Assembly (NCBI GenBank): GCA_944390795.1
Contig: CALXRI010000018.1
Coordinates: forward strand, 1-58,392
Reading direction: 5' to 3'
DNA: 58,392 bases
Source of the DNA: an uncultured Victivallales bacterium
Lineage (GTDB): Bacteria; Verrucomicrobiota; Lentisphaeria; Victivallales; UBA1829
Made by a program: the position numbers and the translations under genes
In this document: positions 38,079 to 48,110 of the stretch, in pieces
Layout: each line of letters opens with the position of its first letter
Numbering within the stretch: position 1 is the first letter of the stretch
The notes under the pieces: model-generated
What the model was told of the DNA's origin: nothing
Seen by the model: the letters and a program-made list of their open reading frames with translations, nothing else
Database searches by the model: none

Positions 38079-39659
38079 TCAGGCGTTTTCTCCGGCGGAC
38101 ACCGCCGTCTCTTCCGGGGATTCCAGCCGGAGCTGATCAGATGCATGGTATTTCCCGGGAAGCTGGCGCGGACGCTTCATTTTCACGCCGAGCTGCCTGA
38201 GACGTTCGCCGGAAAGCACCACGCTGTGTTTGCCGTCGCCGCCCTTGAGACGGTCAAGGGATTTCCGGTATGCCTCGCAGGCGCCGTCGAGTTTTCTGCC
38301 CACATCGTCAAACTGTTCATAAAAGGAATAAAGGCGGTCCAGCAGAGTTGCGGCGGTATCCAGAATTTTCTGCTGGTTGCGCTCCTGGTCGGCGCGCGTC
38401 CATGCGATCTGGATCAGCTGCAGCAGCGCCATCAGATTGACGGGGCTGACAATCATGACCTTGCGCTCGAAAGCCCAGCGCCAGAGCCCGGGATCATGAA
38501 TCATGGCCAGCTGGTGCGACGCCTCGTTGGGAATGAACATGATGACAAAATCAACCGCTTCGTGATTCCGCTTCCGGATATAGGAAGCGTAATTCTTCCG
38601 GACCAGCTCCTCGACGTGCGAACGGACGCTGCGGGTATGCCGGGCAAGCGCATTCTCCCGTTCGCCGTCCGTCTCCGCATTCATGTAGTCGGCATAGGCG
38701 CTCAGACTGACCTTGCTGTCGATGACGACATCCTTGCCGTCGGGATAATGCACGATCACGTCCGGACGCATCATGCGGTTTTCCTCGTTCTGCAGGAGAT
38801 TTCCGTCGTCGTCGCGCAGAGTCTCCTGACACTCGTAATGAACGCCTTTTTTCAGTCCCGAGCTGACAAGAATCTCCTCGAGAATCATCTCCCCCCAGCA
38901 GCCCTGCGTCTTGTTGTTTCCCTTCAGGGCGGATGCGAGATTGTCCGCGTTGGCTCCGATCTGCTTCGCCGCCGACATCAGATGCGCGATCTGCTCCTTG
39001 AGCTCGGAATTCAGGGTGATTCCCTTCTCCCGCGCCTGATCGACGGCGGACTTGAAATCGCCGAGTTTCTCCTGGAGCGGTTTCAGGAGCGCGGAAAGCT
39101 GTTCCCTGTTGAGATCGGAAAGACGGCCGGTCTTTTCCTTGAGAATCTCCGAGGAAAGCGTCTTGAACTCCTCCTTGAGAAGATCGGTCTTTGTCTGCCA
39201 GTTCTTTTCCATTTCCTGCTTGCTCTCGCGGAACTGCTGCTCCAGAACGGCAAACGTCTTTTTCAGAGCGTCGCGCTCGGCGGAAAAGGAGCGTTCCAGA
39301 GCGCGGGCCCGCTCCTCGCCTGCCTCCAGCTTTGCCGCAAGCTCCTGCCGGAAGTTCGCACGGAGGGTGTCTATCTCCTTTGCATGAGCCGCGCGCAGCG
39401 CCTGCAGTTCCCGCTCGCGGGCCGCTTCCAGGAGTTCGCGGTCATGTCCGGCCTGTTTTTCCAGTGTCTCCAGCGTGGCCGCGGTCCTTGCCGCGGCAAT
39501 CCGGACGGCGTCCGTTTCCTCGTTCAGCGCCTCGGACGCGGCAAGACGCTCACGCAGAGCATTCAGCTCCGCTTTCCCCGCGGCGTTTTTCGCACGCAGA
39601 ATCAGAAAGGCAAAGAGACAGCCGCCGAGAAAGCCGGCCAGCAGACAGAGAATTTCCAT
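38079..39659 (-). CDS. rmuC: DNA recombination protein RmuC
   Basis: A 526-residue protein. An N-terminal membrane helix (residues 4-22) is followed by a long charged coiled coil (about 30-190) and the RmuC domain. That domain includes GCWGEMILEEILVSSGL, RPDVIVHYPDGKDVVIDSK and FIPNEASHQL, the PD-(D/E)xK-like nuclease signatures of the family. RmuC limits inversion-type recombination in E. coli. The gene ends 187 bp before the start of the sigma factor gene and looks monocistronic. Confidence 0.95.
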   Translation of the reverse strand: MEILCLLAGFLGGCLFAFLILRAKNAAGKAELNALRERLAASEALNEETDAVRIAAARTAATLETLEKQAGHDRELLEAARERELQALRAAHAKEIDTLRANFRQELAAKLEAGEERARALERSFSAERDALKKTFAVLEQQFRESKQEMEKNWQTKTDLLKEEFKTLSSEILKEKTGRLSDLNREQLSALLKPLQEKLGDFKSAVDQAREKGITLNSELKEQIAHLMSAAKQIGANADNLASALKGNNKTQGCWGEMILEEILVSSGLKKGVHYECQETLRDDDGNLLQNEENRMMRPDVIVHYPDGKDVVIDSKVSLSAYADYMNAETDGERENALARHTRSVRSHVEELVRKNYASYIRKRNHEAVDFVIMFIPNEASHQLAMIHDPGLWRWAFERKVMIVSPVNLMALLQLIQIAWTRADQERNQQKILDTAATLLDRLYSFYEQFDDVGRKLDGACEAYRKSLDRLKGGDGKHSVVLSGERLRQLGVKMKRPRQLPGKYHASDQLRLESPEETAVSAGENA

Positions 39660-39823
39660 AACGATCCCCTCCGGAAATGAAGTTGCATCCCATGACGTCT
39701 TGATCGAACGTAATATAACACAGGATGGCGGGCATTTTCAGATCCCGGAAAAGATTTTTTCAGAAAAAAGCGTTTCCTGTCCGTGATTCCGCCAAGAAAA
39801 TTCCCTCTTTTCCCGCGCCAGTC

Positions 39824-39852
39824 TTGACGACGCGGCACGGCCGTGCTATATT
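39824..39852 (+). promoter_or_regulatory. Promoter of the PurF-like gene
   Basis: TTGACG (39824-39829) and TATATT (39847-39852) are separated by 17 bp, close to a consensus sigma-70 promoter. The predicted start is near 39859, about 47 nt before the ATG at 39906. It also excludes an in-frame ATG at 39843, which would lie upstream of the -10. Confidence 0.83.
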
Positions 39853-39905
39853 GCGGACAACTTATTATCCAGTTCCGGTATCAATACTTATTTACGGGTG
39901 TAATT

Positions 39906-41381
39906 ATGGGCGGTTTTTTCGGCGTTGTTTCCACCTCGAACTGTGTTCCCGAACTTTTTTACGGGACGGATTATCATTCCCACCTGGGAACCAAGCGCGG
40001 CGGCATGGCCGTAACGGCCTGCAACGGCAACATTGCAAGGCGCATTCATGACATCACCAACACGCAGTTCCGCACGAAGTTCGACGGCGTGCTCGGCGAG
40101 TTCGACGGAAAATGCGGAATCGGCGTCATCAGCGATTTCGAGGATCAGCCGCTCATCGTCTCCTCCCGGCTCGGACGCTACGCCATTGTCACGGTGGGAA
40201 AAATCAACAACATCGAGGCCCTGGCAAACCGTTCCTTCCGGAGCGGCTACTCCCATTTTTCGGAGATGAGCGACGGGGAGCTCAACCCGACGGAAATGAT
40301 CGCCTCGCTCATCAACCAGAAAACCGGCATCATCGAGGGAATCGAATACGCCATGGACTCCATCGACGGATCCTGCTCCCTGCTCATCATGCTGGACGGG
40401 CATATCATCGCCGCGCGCGACAAATACGGCAGAACCCCGATCTCGCTCGGCAAGCGCGACACGGACGGCGCGGTGGCGGCAACCATGGAGACCTCCGCGT
40501 TTCCCAATCTGGATTTCACCCACCTGCGCGACCTCGGCCCCGGAGAAATCGTGGAAATTTCACCCGACCGCATCACGCAGCATAAAAAACCCGGCGCGAT
40601 CAATCAGATCTGCTCCTTCTTCTGGGTTTACTTCGGTTATCCCTCCTCGAACTTCGAGGGGATCAACACGGAGACCGCGCGCTACCGCAACGGGCAGAGC
40701 CTCGCCGCGGAGGACGACGTCTCCGAAATCGACTCCATCTGCGGAATTCCCGACTCCGGCGTGGCACATGCCATCGGATACTCCAATGCGGCGGGAAAGC
40801 CTTATCTCCGCGCGCTGGTCAAATACACGCCGACCTGGCCGCGCAGCTTCATGCCCCAGAGTCAGGCGGCACGGAAACTGGTCGCAAAAATGAAGCTGAT
40901 CCCCGTGGAGGACCAGATCCGCGACAAACGCCTGCTCTTCTGCGACGATTCGATTGTCCGGGGCACCCAGTTCAAAGACATCACGCGCCGCCTCTACGAG
41001 CGCGGTGCAAAGGCAATTCATCTGCGTTCGGCATCTCCGCCGATCATGTATCCGTGCAAATATCTGAACTTCTCACGCTCGCGCTCCATTCTCGACCTCG
41101 CGGCGAGACGCGCCGTGGAAACGCTTGAAGGAAAGATCGTCGAAGACGAGGAACTCCTCAGGGAATACATTACAGCAGGGACGGAAAAATACAATGCGAT
41201 GGTGGACATCATCCGCAAGGAACTCGGGCTCACGACTCTGAAATATCAGAAACTGGAAAATCTGATCGCCGCGATCGGCCTTCCGAAGGAAAAGGTCTGC
41301 ACCTACTGCTATGACGGATGCGAAGGCGGATGCTGTCCCTGCCGCTGTCCGGACGCAGAGGAAACGCAGGAGCAGAAATAA
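39906..41381 (+). CDS. Amidophosphoribosyltransferase-like protein lacking the catalytic cysteine
   Basis: A 491-residue protein of the PurF family (Ntn-hydrolase glutaminase domain plus phosphoribosyltransferase domain). The N-terminus reads MGGFFGV, so the catalytic Cys that normally follows the initiator Met (CGFFG/CGIVG) is Gly, and the glutaminase should be dead. The PRPP loop LLFCDDSIVRGTQ is intact near residues 335-350. Similar cysteine-less homologues occur in Bacteroidetes alongside a normal PurF, so it is probably an ammonia-dependent or regulatory paralogue. The C-terminus ends in a Cys-rich CTYCYDGCEGGCCPCRC segment. The short start at 39906 is chosen because of the promoter at 39824. 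Confidence 0.85.
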   Translation: MGGFFGVVSTSNCVPELFYGTDYHSHLGTKRGGMAVTACNGNIARRIHDITNTQFRTKFDGVLGEFDGKCGIGVISDFEDQPLIVSSRLGRYAIVTVGKINNIEALANRSFRSGYSHFSEMSDGELNPTEMIASLINQKTGIIEGIEYAMDSIDGSCSLLIMLDGHIIAARDKYGRTPISLGKRDTDGAVAATMETSAFPNLDFTHLRDLGPGEIVEISPDRITQHKKPGAINQICSFFWVYFGYPSSNFEGINTETARYRNGQSLAAEDDVSEIDSICGIPDSGVAHAIGYSNAAGKPYLRALVKYTPTWPRSFMPQSQAARKLVAKMKLIPVEDQIRDKRLLFCDDSIVRGTQFKDITRRLYERGAKAIHLRSASPPIMYPCKYLNFSRSRSILDLAARRAVETLEGKIVEDEELLREYITAGTEKYNAMVDIIRKELGLTTLKYQKLENLIAAIGLPKEKVCTYCYDGCEGGCCPCRCPDAEETQEQK

Positions 41382-41405
41382 TTCTTCCGCACCTCATGCA
41401 CTCAT

Positions 41406-41440
41406 CCCCCGCGCCGGAGACGGCCGCGGGGGGTTCCTTT
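41406..41440. terminator. Terminator between the PurF-like gene and the VWA operon
   Basis: CCCCCGCG and CGCGGGGG form an 8-bp GC-rich stem with an 11-nt loop, followed by T-rich sequence on the plus strand. It ends transcription of the PurF-like gene and may also block the convergent VWA operon. Confidence 0.75.
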
Positions 41441-41446
41441 CATTCT

Positions 41447-44203
41447 CTAATGTCTCCGTGCGCGGCGCAGCGCATCGGCCAGGCCGTTTTCCGCTTCCGG
41501 CGCCGCCGGGAATGACTCCTCTGCGACAGGCAGGGCAGGATTCCTTTCCACCGTGCGTTTCACGGACCTTTTCCGTCTTTTCTCCGGAAGATCCGCTCTC
41601 TTTTTCCGCGGTGCCTTTTCTTTTCTCCCGTCACTGCGGGAGGAAAGAAGCCCGAAGAAATGGAAACGCCGTTCCGCAATTTCAACAAGAAAAAGCAGAA
41701 CGGAGGCAAGCAGAAGCCACGGAACGGGATTGAAAAGACGCTTTTCCGGAGGAAGATCGTTCCAGACGCTTTCACTCCGGAAACGTTCCGATCCGCCGCT
41801 GAGCGCGCAAAGTTCCGCCATCGAATCCACCGCGCCGCCTTCGGCGCTGTCCGGAAGGAACTCGGGCGAACAGGCAAGGCGCACGGGAGCGAGCGCAAGA
41901 GGCCGCGCGCCGTCGCGCAGAAGCGTCGGAAGATACACCGCATCCCCCTCCATCGGGAAGGAAATTTCCATGCGGTCGGGTGTGATCCATTCGAACGTGC
42001 CGCGCTGTTCGACGGGCTTTTCGCCGGGACGGAAAAGCATCGTGACAAGTTCCGGACGACGTGCCCAGGGATCGCGCTCCCGCGCCGGATCAAGCGAGAG
42101 TCCGACCCGGCACATTCCCCTCTCCTGCTCCTGCGTGACGAGGAAATCCTGCGCGGAATCGTCCGCCCTCATCCAGTTTGCCAGCGCGGCAAGAAGCGTG
42201 CCCGCGTCGGGATCGGAGGCGAAACGCCCCGTGTACTCCCCGTCGGCTTCGGCGGTCAGGACGGCAACGCGTCCGAGTCCGCCCTGTCCGATCGCGGCAA
42301 GCGGCGCATGATTTTCATCCCGGCTGAAGAGAAGGGTTTCGCAGTTTTCCTTGAGATAGCAGAGGTTGTAGCCGCCGAAGGCGGTGGATTTCCCCAGCTT
42401 GCGCGAAAGCGAACGGACCGCGTTCGTGTAATCCGCCGGAACATCCCCCTCGACAAACGTGCTGCGCACCATGACGAACGTGTCCTCGGCGAAAATGCGC
42501 GGCAGCTCATCGGCGTTTTCCGAAAAATAGCAGATGCCGTTTCCGCGCCGAGCCACGTCCTTGAGAAACGCCGCGTCGGGATCGCTCTCCGTCCCCAGCG
42601 CAACGACACTGACCGTGATGCCAGTTGCGGAGGTCTTTTCCAGAAGCGCGCGGTAACTGCCAGGCTCCTCCGCGTCGGCGGCGTCGGCGAACAGCAGGAG
42701 ATGGCGGGTCGGCGCTTTGGATTTGAGCAGCATCGCCGTTGCCGAATGGAGCGCGGTATAGGTGAAGATGCCTCCGCCCATGGATTCGATCGAAAGGACT
42801 TTCCCATCCGCATCCCGGATTTCCGAAAGCGGCGCAAGCGGGATCACGCGATGGGGCGAAGAATCCACGGCGATGACGCCGAATTCATCATCCGGATGCA
42901 GCAGTTTATAAACTTCCAGCGTGGCGCGGTTCGCCAGCGCCATTTTCGTCAGATTTCCGACCGGCGCGCTCATGCTTCCGGAACGGTCGAGCGCAACCAT
43001 GACGGCGACCGCGCTTTTCCGGACCTCCCGGCGCTGTTCCATCGAAACGGGAAGCAGTTCCTCGAGCGGGGAGCGGTAGTAGCCGCCTACGGCAAAGGAC
43101 TGCCGTCCGCCGGTCATCATCAGCCCCAGCGCGCCGGAGCGGACCGTCCCGGCAAGCGCGCGCATGCCCTCAAGCCCGAGTTTCGAAGCGGGTACGTTCT
43201 CCAGAATCACGCCGGAATACCCCGCCAGTTCCGCGGCGGTGAGTTCCGCGGGGGATGGTTCTTTCCGGACGACGGGAATCCCGGCTTCCCGCAGCACGCG
43301 CGCGAGGTTGCCGGAGGGCGATTCACTCAGAAGCAGCAGCGGCCGGCTCCCGGAGATCCGGATCAGATGGCGTGCCGTGTTGTTTTCGGGAAACTCGTCG
43401 AGCGCGGCATTTTCTCCCGTGACGGAGATCGTGCAGTCCAGAATTCCGGGCGACTCCGCGCGGTCGCGCCACGTGACGAAATTGACGCCGCGCCGGAACC
43501 GGACGCGTTTCGCGCGCCACGCACCGTTGCCGCGCCGGATGCGGCAGAGCGCGTTCTGCGCCTCGGGGGAATCGATCCGGCAGCTGATCGCGAGGAATTC
43601 GCCGGGCGCGCCCGTCATCGGCGCGTCGACGTGCGTGACTGCCAGATCGTGCACGGTCTGCCGCCGGAGCATCCGGTAGTCCACGGCAATCCCCCGCGCC
43701 GCCGCGGAAGCGAAGAGGGATGAAGCGTCCGCGCCGGTCATTCCTCCATCCGAGAGCAGGAGAATCCGTCCCGGCGCATTCTCCGGAATCAGGGAGAGCG
43801 CGCACTTCATCCCTTCCGCGAGATTCGATGCGTCCGGACGGGAAACCTGACTCCGGAAGGCGTCGAAGTTCGTTTCCTCGGGAAGTTTCTCGATCGCGGC
43901 TTCTCCGGCGAAGGAGACCACGCCCAGACGGGAATCCCCTTTCCGCGTCTTCTCCAGCTTCCGGATCACCTCCAGCGCGGCGACCTCCGCATTTTCCGGC
44001 ATGGAACGGCTCCGGTCGGCAAGCACGATCAGCGTTCCCGCGCGGTCGGGAAGACGGATGCGCGGCGCGCTGAGCGCGAAAACCAGAAGCAGATAAAGGA
44101 GAATGCGCAAAACCTTCTGCGCCCTCCCCTCGGACGAATGGTAAAAACTCCATGCCAGAAGCGGCAGAAGCAGCAGGAACACGGCCGGATACTGAATCGT
44201 CAT
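41447..44203 (-). CDS. Membrane protein with two von Willebrand factor A domains
   Basis: A 918-residue protein. Two N-terminal hydrophobic helices (about residues 5-21 and 31-47) precede a first VWA domain with a MIDAS-like LADRSRSM (Asp63, Ser65, Ser67). A second VWA domain has VALDRSGSM (canonical MIDAS) after about residue 400. A glutamine-amidotransferase-like segment lies between them (around SGVILENVPAS), and a C-terminal transmembrane helix near 825-845 is followed by a basic cytoplasmic tail. It is the last gene of the nine-gene MoxR operon and overlaps the upstream VWA gene by 4 bp. Its likely partners are the MoxR ATPase and the DUF58 protein. Confidence 0.87.
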   Translation of the reverse strand: MTIQYPAVFLLLLPLLAWSFYHSSEGRAQKVLRILLYLLLVFALSAPRIRLPDRAGTLIVLADRSRSMPENAEVAALEVIRKLEKTRKGDSRLGVVSFAGEAAIEKLPEETNFDAFRSQVSRPDASNLAEGMKCALSLIPENAPGRILLLSDGGMTGADASSLFASAAARGIAVDYRMLRRQTVHDLAVTHVDAPMTGAPGEFLAISCRIDSPEAQNALCRIRRGNGAWRAKRVRFRRGVNFVTWRDRAESPGILDCTISVTGENAALDEFPENNTARHLIRISGSRPLLLLSESPSGNLARVLREAGIPVVRKEPSPAELTAAELAGYSGVILENVPASKLGLEGMRALAGTVRSGALGLMMTGGRQSFAVGGYYRSPLEELLPVSMEQRREVRKSAVAVMVALDRSGSMSAPVGNLTKMALANRATLEVYKLLHPDDEFGVIAVDSSPHRVIPLAPLSEIRDADGKVLSIESMGGGIFTYTALHSATAMLLKSKAPTRHLLLFADAADAEEPGSYRALLEKTSATGITVSVVALGTESDPDAAFLKDVARRGNGICYFSENADELPRIFAEDTFVMVRSTFVEGDVPADYTNAVRSLSRKLGKSTAFGGYNLCYLKENCETLLFSRDENHAPLAAIGQGGLGRVAVLTAEADGEYTGRFASDPDAGTLLAALANWMRADDSAQDFLVTQEQERGMCRVGLSLDPARERDPWARRPELVTMLFRPGEKPVEQRGTFEWITPDRMEISFPMEGDAVYLPTLLRDGARPLALAPVRLACSPEFLPDSAEGGAVDSMAELCALSGGSERFRSESVWNDLPPEKRLFNPVPWLLLASVLLFLVEIAERRFHFFGLLSSRSDGRKEKAPRKKRADLPEKRRKRSVKRTVERNPALPVAEESFPAAPEAENGLADALRRARRH

Positions 44204-45945
44204 GCGCGTTTTCCTTTCCCGTAAAGAGACTGGTGAAGCATCAGAAGCGCGAGCGCCGCAAGCAGAAAAGCGAAAGTCAGATTCAGACGCGGAGAGCCGG
44301 GAGCGTCCGAAAGACGAGTCGCGCTCTTCCGGAAGGGAGCTGCATTGCGCAGATCGGACTCGTCGGCGTCAAGATTCGTCACGGCGATTCCGCACCGGGC
44401 GCCCTCCCCCGCGTCGATCCGGTATATGCCGGGCTCTTCCGGCAGGAAAAACGCCGAGCGCCGGACGAGGGGAAGCGTTGCAGTTTTTCCGCCGGGATGT
44501 GTCACACGGATCTGCGCGGGGACGGGATCGGAGGTGCGGACGCGGACCGTCGCTCCCGCGCGGTAGTTGGCGTATTCCGTTCCGGGCCGTTCCCGCCGGA
44601 GAATCGAAGCCAGATTCCAGAAAAAAACGGGCCAGAAGGGACGGCGCGCCGGATTCGACTTCGCAGGATCGAGATTCAGATGGAGTTCATGCTTCCCGTC
44701 CGCGCGTGAGACGATGCTCAGGAGTTCGCTTCTTCCCTGCCGGATCAGAACACGTCCCGGAAGAATAAGCGCGGGATCGGCGCTCCAGCGGAGATCCTGC
44801 ACGGAGAGTCCGCGCGTCAGCTCATTCCCGGCAAGGACGGAAAGCGGATCGGATGTGACGACCGCTCTGCCAGGTTCCGGAATATGCCAGAAAAGACAAT
44901 GTGCTTTTCCATCCGCATTGCGCCGCTTTCCCGGAAGAGAAAAAACAAGCTCCGGCGCGTTGGAGGGAGCCGCGGAAAAGGCGGGATTGGCGGAGAGGAC
45001 CTTCCGGAGATCACGCTTCGCCTTCTCCGGCAGGGCGGAAGAGATCCGCCATGTGAGAGGCGGACGCGTTTCCGGAAGAAGAACGGCGCGGTTGTCCGCC
45101 GGAAGCGGGTCGCCATCGCATTCCAGAAGGACGGAAACGCCTTTCGCGCGCATGGCCGGGGAGAGCGGGATCACGCTTTTGCGCCGTTCTCCGGGTGCGA
45201 GGGTGAAAAACTCTCCGGGAGTCCCCGGTTCCGGCACAAGGCGGACGCGCCGGGGTTCTCCGGAGAGATTCATGCTCTCGGCAAGAAGCTCTTCTTCCGT
45301 GCACCGGACGTTCACGAGTGCCGTGTTGCCGAGCTTCTTTCCTGCGGAGAACCATGAGACGTCGTCAGAGAGCGGGAACTCCGGCGCATGATCGGTGACG
45401 ACCAGAATCTCCGCGTGCTTCGCAAGAGTTCTTGCCAGCGCGACCGCCCCCGCAAGATCGGAAGCGCGCGCGGAGCTTTTCCCGAACGAGTCGAACGGAA
45501 ACGCTTCACTGTCGTCCGCGATCAGGCGCGGCGTCACGCCCGCGGCAATCCGGATCACCCGGCGCGGGGAGACGCGTTTCAGGATTTTTTCCGCATGCTC
45601 CTCCCCTGCCCTCCGGGGGGATTTCCCTCCGGGAGGCGCGGCGTCCATGGAGCTGGAGACGTCGACGATCAGCGCAAGCGGCGGGTATGAGGACTTCCTC
45701 ATCAGGAACGGCGACGCGGCGGCAAGCACAAGAAGAAGAACAATCAGCGCCTCCAGAAGGAAACTTGCGGGCGGAAGATGCGGCGCAAAGCGCGTCCCGC
45801 TCCGGGCGGCATTGACAGGCTCGTCCCACAGAAAGAGCGCGCCGACCTCCCGCGGACGCGAACGGCGGCGCCAGAAATAGAGCGCAAGCAGAAGCGGCAA
45901 TGCCGCAAGTCCGCCGAGAAACACGCTTTCCTCCAATCCCGTCAT
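44200..45945 (-). CDS. BatA-like membrane protein with VWA domain
   Basis: A 581-residue protein. The first 80 residues form the BatA N-terminal membrane segment (two helices). The VWA domain begins with DVSSSM (Asp95, Ser97, Ser99), a canonical MIDAS, followed by a beta-sandwich part and a C-terminal transmembrane helix near 555-575. BatA-type proteins work with MoxR ATPases in Bacteroidetes and other groups. It overlaps the 918-aa VWA gene downstream by 4 bp. Confidence 0.87.
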   Translation of the reverse strand: MTGLEESVFLGGLAALPLLLALYFWRRRSRPREVGALFLWDEPVNAARSGTRFAPHLPPASFLLEALIVLLLVLAAASPFLMRKSSYPPLALIVDVSSSMDAAPPGGKSPRRAGEEHAEKILKRVSPRRVIRIAAGVTPRLIADDSEAFPFDSFGKSSARASDLAGAVALARTLAKHAEILVVTDHAPEFPLSDDVSWFSAGKKLGNTALVNVRCTEEELLAESMNLSGEPRRVRLVPEPGTPGEFFTLAPGERRKSVIPLSPAMRAKGVSVLLECDGDPLPADNRAVLLPETRPPLTWRISSALPEKAKRDLRKVLSANPAFSAAPSNAPELVFSLPGKRRNADGKAHCLFWHIPEPGRAVVTSDPLSVLAGNELTRGLSVQDLRWSADPALILPGRVLIRQGRSELLSIVSRADGKHELHLNLDPAKSNPARRPFWPVFFWNLASILRRERPGTEYANYRAGATVRVRTSDPVPAQIRVTHPGGKTATLPLVRRSAFFLPEEPGIYRIDAGEGARCGIAVTNLDADESDLRNAAPFRKSATRLSDAPGSPRLNLTFAFLLAALALLMLHQSLYGKGKRA

Positions 45946-45957
45946 CGCCCCCCCTTT

Positions 45958-46818
45958 CTATTTCAGGATTCCGCAGCGGAAGAGTTCGCTTAAGTCCCAT
46001 CGTGCCAGAAGCTCTTCGGCGCACATGCTGATCCGGAGCGCCCCGTATCCTGCGGCGGCGCGCTCCCAGAGTGCGCGGTGAGCTTCGAGACGCTGCCGAT
46101 AGCGGGAAATCACCCCTTCCGTCACTTCCAGTTCGCGCACTTCGCCGCTCTCGGGATCCCGGAGCAAAGCGTTTCCGCTTCCTGACGGCGAAAGATCCTC
46201 GCGCGAAAGGACTTCCACAAGCGCCACGCGCATGGCTCCGTCGGCAATGCGGCGCAGAAACGCTCCCGGTTCCTCCGCCCAGAGAAAATCGCTGACGACG
46301 ATCCGGATCCCCCGGCTCTGAAAACGGAGCGCGGATTCCGAAAGCAGTTCGCCGGGATTCCGCGCCGCGTCAAAGGAGATTCCGCTCCACTCTCCGGGAT
46401 GCCCCGGAACGGGCTCCCTTGTCAGCGTCTCCCCGGCATGCCAGACGGCGAGCGAAAATCCGCCGTTGACGGCCGCCTGCGCAAGAAGCGCGCACAGAGC
46501 AAACGCGGCGGGCGCCTTCGCTTCGCTCCCCGCCGCCATCGACGCGGAGTGATCCAGCAGAAGATCACAGCGCGGATCGACCTCCTCGCTGTACAGTTTG
46601 ACCGTCAGCTGCCCGGTTCTCGCATAGACGCCCCAGTCCAGACGGCGCGGATCGTCGCCGGGACGGTAGTCCCGGTATTCGGCGAACTCGAGCGCGTTTC
46701 CGCTTCTCCGTCCGACGCGCCGCCCCTCGATTCCGGAAACGGTCCGGGGGGAAGCCAGCTCGACGCCGGAAGCGCGCGCAAGCGCCTGATGGAGAGTCCG
46801 GGCAAGGAGTCCGTTCAT
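45958..46818 (-). CDS. DUF58 domain protein
   Basis: A 286-residue protein with the DUF58 signature RDYRPGDDPRRLDW (49-62) and a VWA-like LLDHSASM motif (about 86-93). DUF58 proteins are regular partners of MoxR ATPases and Bat proteins and probably act as their VWA-type adaptors. It lies between the second permease and the BatA-like gene, with a 4-bp overlap upstream. Confidence 0.92.
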   Translation of the reverse strand: MNGLLARTLHQALARASGVELASPRTVSGIEGRRVGRRSGNALEFAEYRDYRPGDDPRRLDWGVYARTGQLTVKLYSEEVDPRCDLLLDHSASMAAGSEAKAPAAFALCALLAQAAVNGGFSLAVWHAGETLTREPVPGHPGEWSGISFDAARNPGELLSESALRFQSRGIRIVVSDFLWAEEPGAFLRRIADGAMRVALVEVLSREDLSPSGSGNALLRDPESGEVRELEVTEGVISRYRQRLEAHRALWERAAAGYGALRISMCAEELLARWDLSELFRCGILK

Positions 46819-48110
46819 TTTTCAGCCTTCCTTCCGGGGAAAAGAAAACGTTTCGCGTCCTCCAGAATGTCCGGCAGGAGGAACAGGAACGCCAGCAGGG
46901 CCAGAAGGAGGGCGTAGAATGCCGCATCCGTAAAAAACACATTTTCCGACACCATCCTTCCGACGGCGCCGATGAAAAATGTCGTGCCGATCAGAAGAAG
47001 CGTCAGGGCAAACGCGGCGATGCCGCAGAGATTTTCCATGTTCTGAACGGCAAAAGTTCCGCGGAGCGGATTCCGGAAACGACGGAGAAGCAGAACGCCC
47101 GTCTCTCCGGAAAACAGTGCGCACAGACAGGCAAACTGCCAGAATGCCGGCGTGGACCCCTTCGGCAGACGGTCAAGAATCCACCATGCGCCGGCCAGGA
47201 CGAGACAGGCCCAGATCCATCCGCCCGCGGAGTCGCTCCGGAAGAGGAAGGCCGCCACTCTCCGCGGGAACGCTCCTTTCACGGCACGGCGCGGCAGGTT
47301 GTCCGCACAGGCAAATGCGGAGGAGACCGCGCCGAGCGCGGCGCCGCCTGCCAGAACAATCACATGCGTCTCGGAAAAATGCGAAGTTCGATACAGGCAT
47401 CCGGACGCCGCCAGCAGCAGAAGGAACTGGCAGACGCGCGCGACTCCTTCATGCTCCATCGAAAGCGGCAGAAGAGTGCTGCGGAAGATCACCATACTGT
47501 AGAGAAGCGCCGTCAGGAAAAATCCGGACTCCAGCCACGATAAATCCTTGTCTCCTCCCGCCAGAAGGAAAAACGTGTAAAAAGCAAAGAGCAGAAACTC
47601 CATGCGTATTTTTCCCGAATTTCCCGCGAAATACAGAAAGAGCGGAATCAGATATCCGCAGACGATCCAGATCGGCAGATACTCCCATGATTCCGCGACA
47701 TGAACCAGAGACAGAATCAGAAAGGGAGAGACCAGCAGAAGGAAAAAGATGTAATACAGCGTGAAGGAAAGCAGAATTCCCGTCAGAAGCCGTCCCGGTT
47801 CAATGGGGGAGAAGTCGAGGTAATGCTGAAGCGAACCGCCGGAACGTTTGTGCCTGTTCTTCCGCATGAAACACCCGGAAAGCGCAATCAGCGCCCCGGC
47901 GGAACAGAAGATGAGCTGCATGACATTCCATCCGGGCAGGTCCATTAGGGACAAGTGCCCGCGCGAAAGACTCAAAGCGCAGAGGGCGTCAGACACCAGA
48001 ATCACAACAGAAAGAATCAGAAATGTGTTGCTGTGAAGTGTCTGGCGGATCGACTGCACAAGCCAGAAGTTTCTGTCGTCGCCTCCGGCAAAGAGAAGAA
48101 CCCGTTTCAT
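46815..48110 (-). CDS. ABC-2-type membrane protein, second permease
   Basis: A 431-residue polytopic protein with about 11-12 hydrophobic helices and a cytoplasmic N-terminus. It resembles the partner permease but is more diverged; no family motif is certain. With the ATPase and first permease it is likely to form an asymmetric ABC-2 transporter. Overlaps of 4 bp on both sides show strong translational coupling. Confidence 0.72.
   Translation of the reverse strand: MKRVLLFAGGDDRNFWLVQSIRQTLHSNTFLILSVVILVSDALCALSLSRGHLSLMDLPGWNVMQLIFCSAGALIALSGCFMRKNRHKRSGGSLQHYLDFSPIEPGRLLTGILLSFTLYYIFFLLLVSPFLILSLVHVAESWEYLPIWIVCGYLIPLFLYFAGNSGKIRMEFLLFAFYTFFLLAGGDKDLSWLESGFFLTALLYSMVIFRSTLLPLSMEHEGVARVCQFLLLLAASGCLYRTSHFSETHVIVLAGGAALGAVSSAFACADNLPRRAVKGAFPRRVAAFLFRSDSAGGWIWACLVLAGAWWILDRLPKGSTPAFWQFACLCALFSGETGVLLLRRFRNPLRGTFAVQNMENLCGIAAFALTLLLIGTTFFIGAVGRMVSENVFFTDAAFYALLLALLAFLFLLPDILEDAKRFLFPGRKAEK

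Noticed and set aside
39843-39905. Longer start of the PurF-like gene
   Set aside because: The ATG at 39843 lies upstream of the -10 element of a near-consensus promoter, so it would not be transcribed.
41660-43723. 687-residue plus-strand ORF
   Set aside because: It is the antisense shadow of the two-VWA protein and shows no domain.
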